Shown here piece by piece: positions 61,277-64,000 of a stretch of DNA of 64,000 bases. Each line of letters begins with the position of its first letter. Position 1 is the first letter of the stretch. The notes beneath the pieces are model-generated. The model worked only from the letters and a program-made list of their open reading frames with translations. It had not been told where the DNA came from and did not search any database. Position numbers and translations under genes: made by a program. Source of the DNA: an uncultured Anaeromusa sp. (GTDB taxonomy: Bacteria > Bacillota > Negativicutes > Anaeromusales > Anaeromusaceae); the NCBI RefSeq assembly GCF_963676855.1, contig NZ_OY781460.1, forward strand, positions 1,527,520 to 1,591,519, given 5' to 3'.

Positions 61277-61867
61277 ATGGTTAATGTGGAATGGCTGCAG
61301 ATGGATGTACGGGAGCTTTGGGAGAAGTTGACGGATGTACAGAGGCGGCTGGCAATGGGGATAGGAATTGCGGTGATTGGTTTGTTCGGGTATTGGCTGG
61401 AAAGCAGGCCTGATGGGGCTGTGGTGGCGGAGGCGCCGATGGCGATGAAGCCGACGACAGCTACTGCGACATCCGAAACGAAGTCGGGTTTGCAGCAAGT
61501 GGTGCCCCAGGGCGGAGCGGTGGTGAGTGCGCGAGATCCTTTTGCGCCGCCAACGGAGTACCGGAGCTTAGCGACGGCAGCCAAGAAGACGCCGATTGCG
61601 GCGGCGCCTCCCCAGACGGTTTCCATGGCTAAAGCGTCAGCATCGGCTGCACCGGTGCCTGCGTCAGCGCAGGTATCGCTGCAGCCGATGCTGACAGGAA
61701 TAGCCCGTTCGGGAGGACAAACGATGGCTTTGGTGCGTTATGAAGGGCGCACGCGGGCGTACAGCCTGGGCGAAGGGCCTGGGGAATATAGGGTTGTGCA
61801 AATCGAGGAGCGCAGCGCGTTGCTGGAAGGACCGGAGGGACAGCTTTGGCTGTCATTGCGGCATTGA
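61277..61867 (+). CDS. PilP-like/secretin-associated inner-membrane protein
   Basis: 196 residues from ATG 61277 behind AAAGGA. A cytoplasmic N-terminus, one transmembrane helix (residues ~32-46, MGIGIAVIGLFGYWL), a long Ala/Pro/Thr-rich periplasmic linker, then a small C-terminal beta domain (LQPMLTGIARSGGQTMALVR, TRAYSLGEGPGEYRVVQIEE, ALLEGPEGQLWLSL) like the C-terminal domain of PilP/GspC proteins. RDPFAPP before the linker is the 'RDPF' phrase common in PilP. It overlaps the secretin gene by 22 bases, so they act together. Confidence 0.75.
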   Translation: MVNVEWLQMDVRELWEKLTDVQRRLAMGIGIAVIGLFGYWLESRPDGAVVAEAPMAMKPTTATATSETKSGLQQVVPQGGAVVSARDPFAPPTEYRSLATAAKKTPIAAAPPQTVSMAKASASAAPVPASAQVSLQPMLTGIARSGGQTMALVRYEGRTRAYSLGEGPGEYRVVQIEERSALLEGPEGQLWLSLRH

Positions 61868-63216
61868 GGCGGGCCTATGGGGCCGGAGTGCTGTTGACGA
61901 TATGTTTATTTATCGGCTGGCCCCACCCGGTGCAGGCCGATATGGAAACGTTGGTAGATTTGCAAGTGGAGGAAGAAGAGGTTGTACCTGTTTTGCAGAT
62001 GCTGGCACGTTTGGGGGATTTAAACTTGGTGCTCGATCCGGCGGTGAAGGGACGAGTCAGCGCACAATTGCAGCAGGTGCCATTAAAAACAGCGTTAGAT
62101 GTAGTCGCTCATTTGCAGGGGCTGGAGTATCAGCAAATTGGCAATGTTTTGGTTGTGGGTACGGCGGATTGTTTTCGCCAGGGATTTGCTCGGGCCTATT
62201 GCGTCAAGCTGCAGTATGCTAAAGCATCAGAAGTGGCAAATTTGTTGAATGACGCTCATAAAGATAAAGAACCATCCTCATCGGCTGCTGGAAAAAACGG
62301 TAAGAAAGAAAAACCTAAAAATGTATCCCAAGAAGTTAGCGAGACGTCGGTAAAAAATGCAGGACGTTTTTTAGCGGATGATATGACCAATTCACTCTTT
62401 TTTCGGGGCTCTGCTGCGGAATGGCGTCAAGCAGAAGAAGTGATTGCACTGCTGGATGCGCCAGGCAAGCAGGTGACATTGGAAGCGCAGGTTGTGGCGA
62501 TTAATAAACGGAATTTGCGAGATTTGGGTATTGAGTGGGAGTGGAAAAAGACGCCGACCTATCCGGAAAGAAGCGAAACCACAAGCTATTCTTCGCAAAA
62601 TAACACTACGACGCAGCAAGATAAAACAACGGAGAAACGGGATTTTTTATGGGGGACTGTGCGTTATGGCAAAAGTCCAAGCGGCGTACCCTATGAGTTT
62701 TATTATCAGGCGAAGATTAACGCGCTTGTCAGCCAAGGACAAGCGGAAATTTTGGCTTGTCCTAAAATCACGACATTGAACGGGAAAACTGCCTATATCA
62801 ATATCGGTGACAGTGTGCCTATCCCCCGGGAATCAACGGAGCAAAACGGACGGACCACTGTAACGTACGATTACCGGGACGTGGGGATCATTTTGCGCTA
62901 TACGCCGCAGGTACAGGCGGACGGCCAAATTACGGCAGCCGTGCATACAGAAGTGAGCACGCCGCAATTGGAGACGCAGCTAGCGCCGCCGGCGTATCGC
63001 TTCAGCAAGCGCGAGGCGGATACGCAAGTACGCCTTCATGATGGGCAAACCATGGTAATTGGAGGTTTGATTGGACGTTCGGAAACGAAAGCCGTAAGCC
63101 GTCTTCCTTTTTTGGCGGAGTTGCCGGTGTTGGGCGCGTTGTTTCGCAATCAGTATCATGAAAAAGAGGATACTGAGGTGGTTATCTTTTTGACAGCCCG
63201 GGTTGTTTTAGGTTAA
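61846..63216 (+). CDS. Type II secretion/type IV pilus secretin (GspD/PilQ family)
   Basis: 456 residues from TTG with GGAGGGA 6 bases upstream, inside the previous gene. Signal sequence (LLTICLFIGWPHPVQA), a short N0/STN domain (VVPVLQMLARLGDLNLVLDP), an N1-type domain interrupted by a Lys/Ser-rich linker (~residues 140-165), then the secretin channel: VSQGQAEILACPKITTLNGK, YRDVGIILRYTPQV, TMVIGGLIGRSETK and LPVLGALFRNQYHEKEDTEV. It forms the outer-membrane gate. No other pilus genes are in the window, so this pair is either a split-off part or the start of a system elsewhere. Confidence 0.9.
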   Translation: MAVIAALRRAYGAGVLLTICLFIGWPHPVQADMETLVDLQVEEEEVVPVLQMLARLGDLNLVLDPAVKGRVSAQLQQVPLKTALDVVAHLQGLEYQQIGNVLVVGTADCFRQGFARAYCVKLQYAKASEVANLLNDAHKDKEPSSSAAGKNGKKEKPKNVSQEVSETSVKNAGRFLADDMTNSLFFRGSAAEWRQAEEVIALLDAPGKQVTLEAQVVAINKRNLRDLGIEWEWKKTPTYPERSETTSYSSQNNTTTQQDKTTEKRDFLWGTVRYGKSPSGVPYEFYYQAKINALVSQGQAEILACPKITTLNGKTAYINIGDSVPIPRESTEQNGRTTVTYDYRDVGIILRYTPQVQADGQITAAVHTEVSTPQLETQLAPPAYRFSKREADTQVRLHDGQTMVIGGLIGRSETKAVSRLPFLAELPVLGALFRNQYHEKEDTEVVIFLTARVVLG

Positions 63217-63376
63217 AATGCCTAATAGCACAGAACATTGGTCTGTTTATCGCCGTTTTATTGGAGAATTCTTTTATTCTTGATGCAGTAAGTAAGCGAA
63301 TCAGCTATAATAAATATTATATGCTTTTACATAGTTATGAGAATACGTAGCGATAGGGAGCAAGGTGGAGGAGTAT

Positions 63377-64000
63377 ATGACCATTCGAGTTGTAATTGCG
63401 GATGACCACGCGTTGTTGCGACAGGGAATTCGCAATGTGCTGGAACTAGAACCGGAACTGACTGTGCTGGGAGAAGCGGCAGATGGAGAAGAGGCGGTTC
63501 GCCTGGTGCAGGAAGTGAACCCCGATGTGCTGTTGCTAGATGTGAATATGCCCAAAGGGAACGGTCTTGAAGTGACGCGGCGTCTCAAAGAAGCAGGTTC
63601 TACAACGAAAATTGTAGTTTTGACAATTCATGATGATCAGAACTATGTGGTGGAATTGGTAAAAGCGGGTGCGGCTGGCTATCTTTTAAAAGATGTGGAA
63701 CCGTCCATGCTGATTCAGGCGTTGAAGGTAGTTGCTGCAGGAGAAACCTTTATTTATCCGACTCTTGCGGGTAAATTGCTGGGAGAAATCAATCGTCAGG
63801 AAGAGCGGCTTTTGGAGACGACGCGCATTTATGAGCGTCGCAAGGAAGAGCGTCTGACATATCGGGAATTGGACGTGTTGGAACTCATTTGCCAGGGTAT
63901 GAGCAATCAGGAAGTGGCGCAAAAGCTGTTTCTAAGTGAAAAAACAGTAAAAAATCATTTAACGAATATTTTCCGCAAGCTCCATGTCTCAGATCGGACG
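63377..64000 (+). CDS. NarL/DegU-type response regulator (3' end outside window)
   Basis: 208 codons are present with no stop. A GGAGGAG site precedes ATG. The receiver domain has Asp9-Asp10 (IADDHALLRQG), phospho-acceptor Asp55 (LLLDVNMPKGNG), Thr in VVLTIHDD and Lys in LLKDVEP. After a charged linker the LuxR-type helix-turn-helix reads LTYRELDVLELICQGMSNQE and VAQKLFLSEKTVKNHLTNIF. No kinase gene is visible. The 160-base spacer before it has a TATAAT at 63306-63311 without a well-spaced -35. Confidence 0.9.
   Translation, partial: MTIRVVIADDHALLRQGIRNVLELEPELTVLGEAADGEEAVRLVQEVNPDVLLLDVNMPKGNGLEVTRRLKEAGSTTKIVVLTIHDDQNYVVELVKAGAAGYLLKDVEPSMLIQALKVVAAGETFIYPTLAGKLLGEINRQEERLLETTRIYERRKEERLTYRELDVLELICQGMSNQEVAQKLFLSEKTVKNHLTNIFRKLHVSDRT

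Noticed and set aside
63280-63311. TTGATG ... TATAAT promoter before the response regulator
   Set aside because: The spacing between the hexamers is 20 bases, too long for a standard promoter; left unannotated.
1-64000. tRNA, rRNA, CRISPR arrays, riboswitches and phage genes
   Set aside because: I scanned for them and saw no convincing example; the absence is by eye and not by covariance-model search.

Overview
The window reads as chromosome of a diderm Firmicute (class Negativicutes; a Sporomusa/Anaeromusa-type relative is my inference). Firmicute-style strong AGGAGG ribosome-binding sites, frequent GTG/TTG starts and a NarL/DegU-type regulator sit beside a complete Gram-negative envelope toolkit: an outer-membrane porin with a C-terminal Phe, an LptD/OstA-like protein, ADP-heptose synthesis, five GT9 heptosyltransferase-family enzymes and a secretin. 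Almost everything is on the + strand.

Layout. 1-2.6 kb: end of a porin gene and two exported proteins of unknown function. 2.6-3.9 and 9.1-10.4 kb: two nearly identical 1246-bp IS3-family (IS150-like) elements in opposite orientation, each with an intact 3-bp target duplication. 4.0-19.96 kb: LPS inner-core block with an LptD-like protein, two heptose-7-phosphate kinases, the adenylyltransferase, GmhA and HldD (no GmhB phosphatase seen), GT9/GT2/GT4 transferases, and an unusual neighbouring pair: a DAG-kinase-family lipid kinase and a zinc-dependent phospholipase C-like protein. 20.0-56.8 kb: a visibly more AT-rich surface-glycan locus. It holds a ligase/polymerase, a membrane 4,6-dehydratase (PglF/CapD type), a GDP-route legionaminic-acid cassette (legB, legC, legG, legI, neuD-like, ptmE, ptmF, legF, ptmA), a sugar-amidination triad (WbuX/PseA-like, HisF-like, HisH-like), a NodU-type carbamoyltransferase, a Wzx flippase, a protein with all three bacterial sialyltransferase motifs, acyltransferases, a CDP-6-deoxyhexose branch, glycosyltransferases, a PglC-like priming transferase with PglD- and PglE-like enzymes, the dTDP-L-rhamnose operon rfbABDC and an FkbM methyltransferase. 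56.9-60.4 kb: galU, galE and pgi supply hexose precursors. 60.4-63.2 kb: a GxxExxY-family gene bracketed by inverted repeats, then a PilP-like protein and a secretin. 63.4 kb to the end: a NarL/DegU-type response regulator cut by the window edge.

How it works together (inference from families): the 4-20 kb block builds the heptose-containing LPS core. The 20-57 kb block makes UDP-bacillosamine, CMP-legionaminic acid (possibly acetamidino- and carbamoyl-modified), a CDP-6-deoxyhexose and dTDP-rhamnose, assembles them on a lipid carrier primed by the PglC-like enzyme, flips the product with Wzx and attaches it by the ligase.

The most unusual signals are: (1) a dispersed ~35-bp GA-rich repeat whose copies bracket intergenic spacers as inverted pairs, the largest bracket enclosing the GxxExxY gene; (2) an unannotated-looking protein with DEG/HP/SS sialyltransferase motifs that fits the missing legionaminic-acid transferase; (3) a HisF-like protein with the catalytic Asp130 replaced by Gln beside an amidotransferase and a carbamoyltransferase; (4) the phospholipase C/lipid kinase pair inside the LPS core block; (5) a perfect 22-bp hairpin just upstream of the flippase gene.
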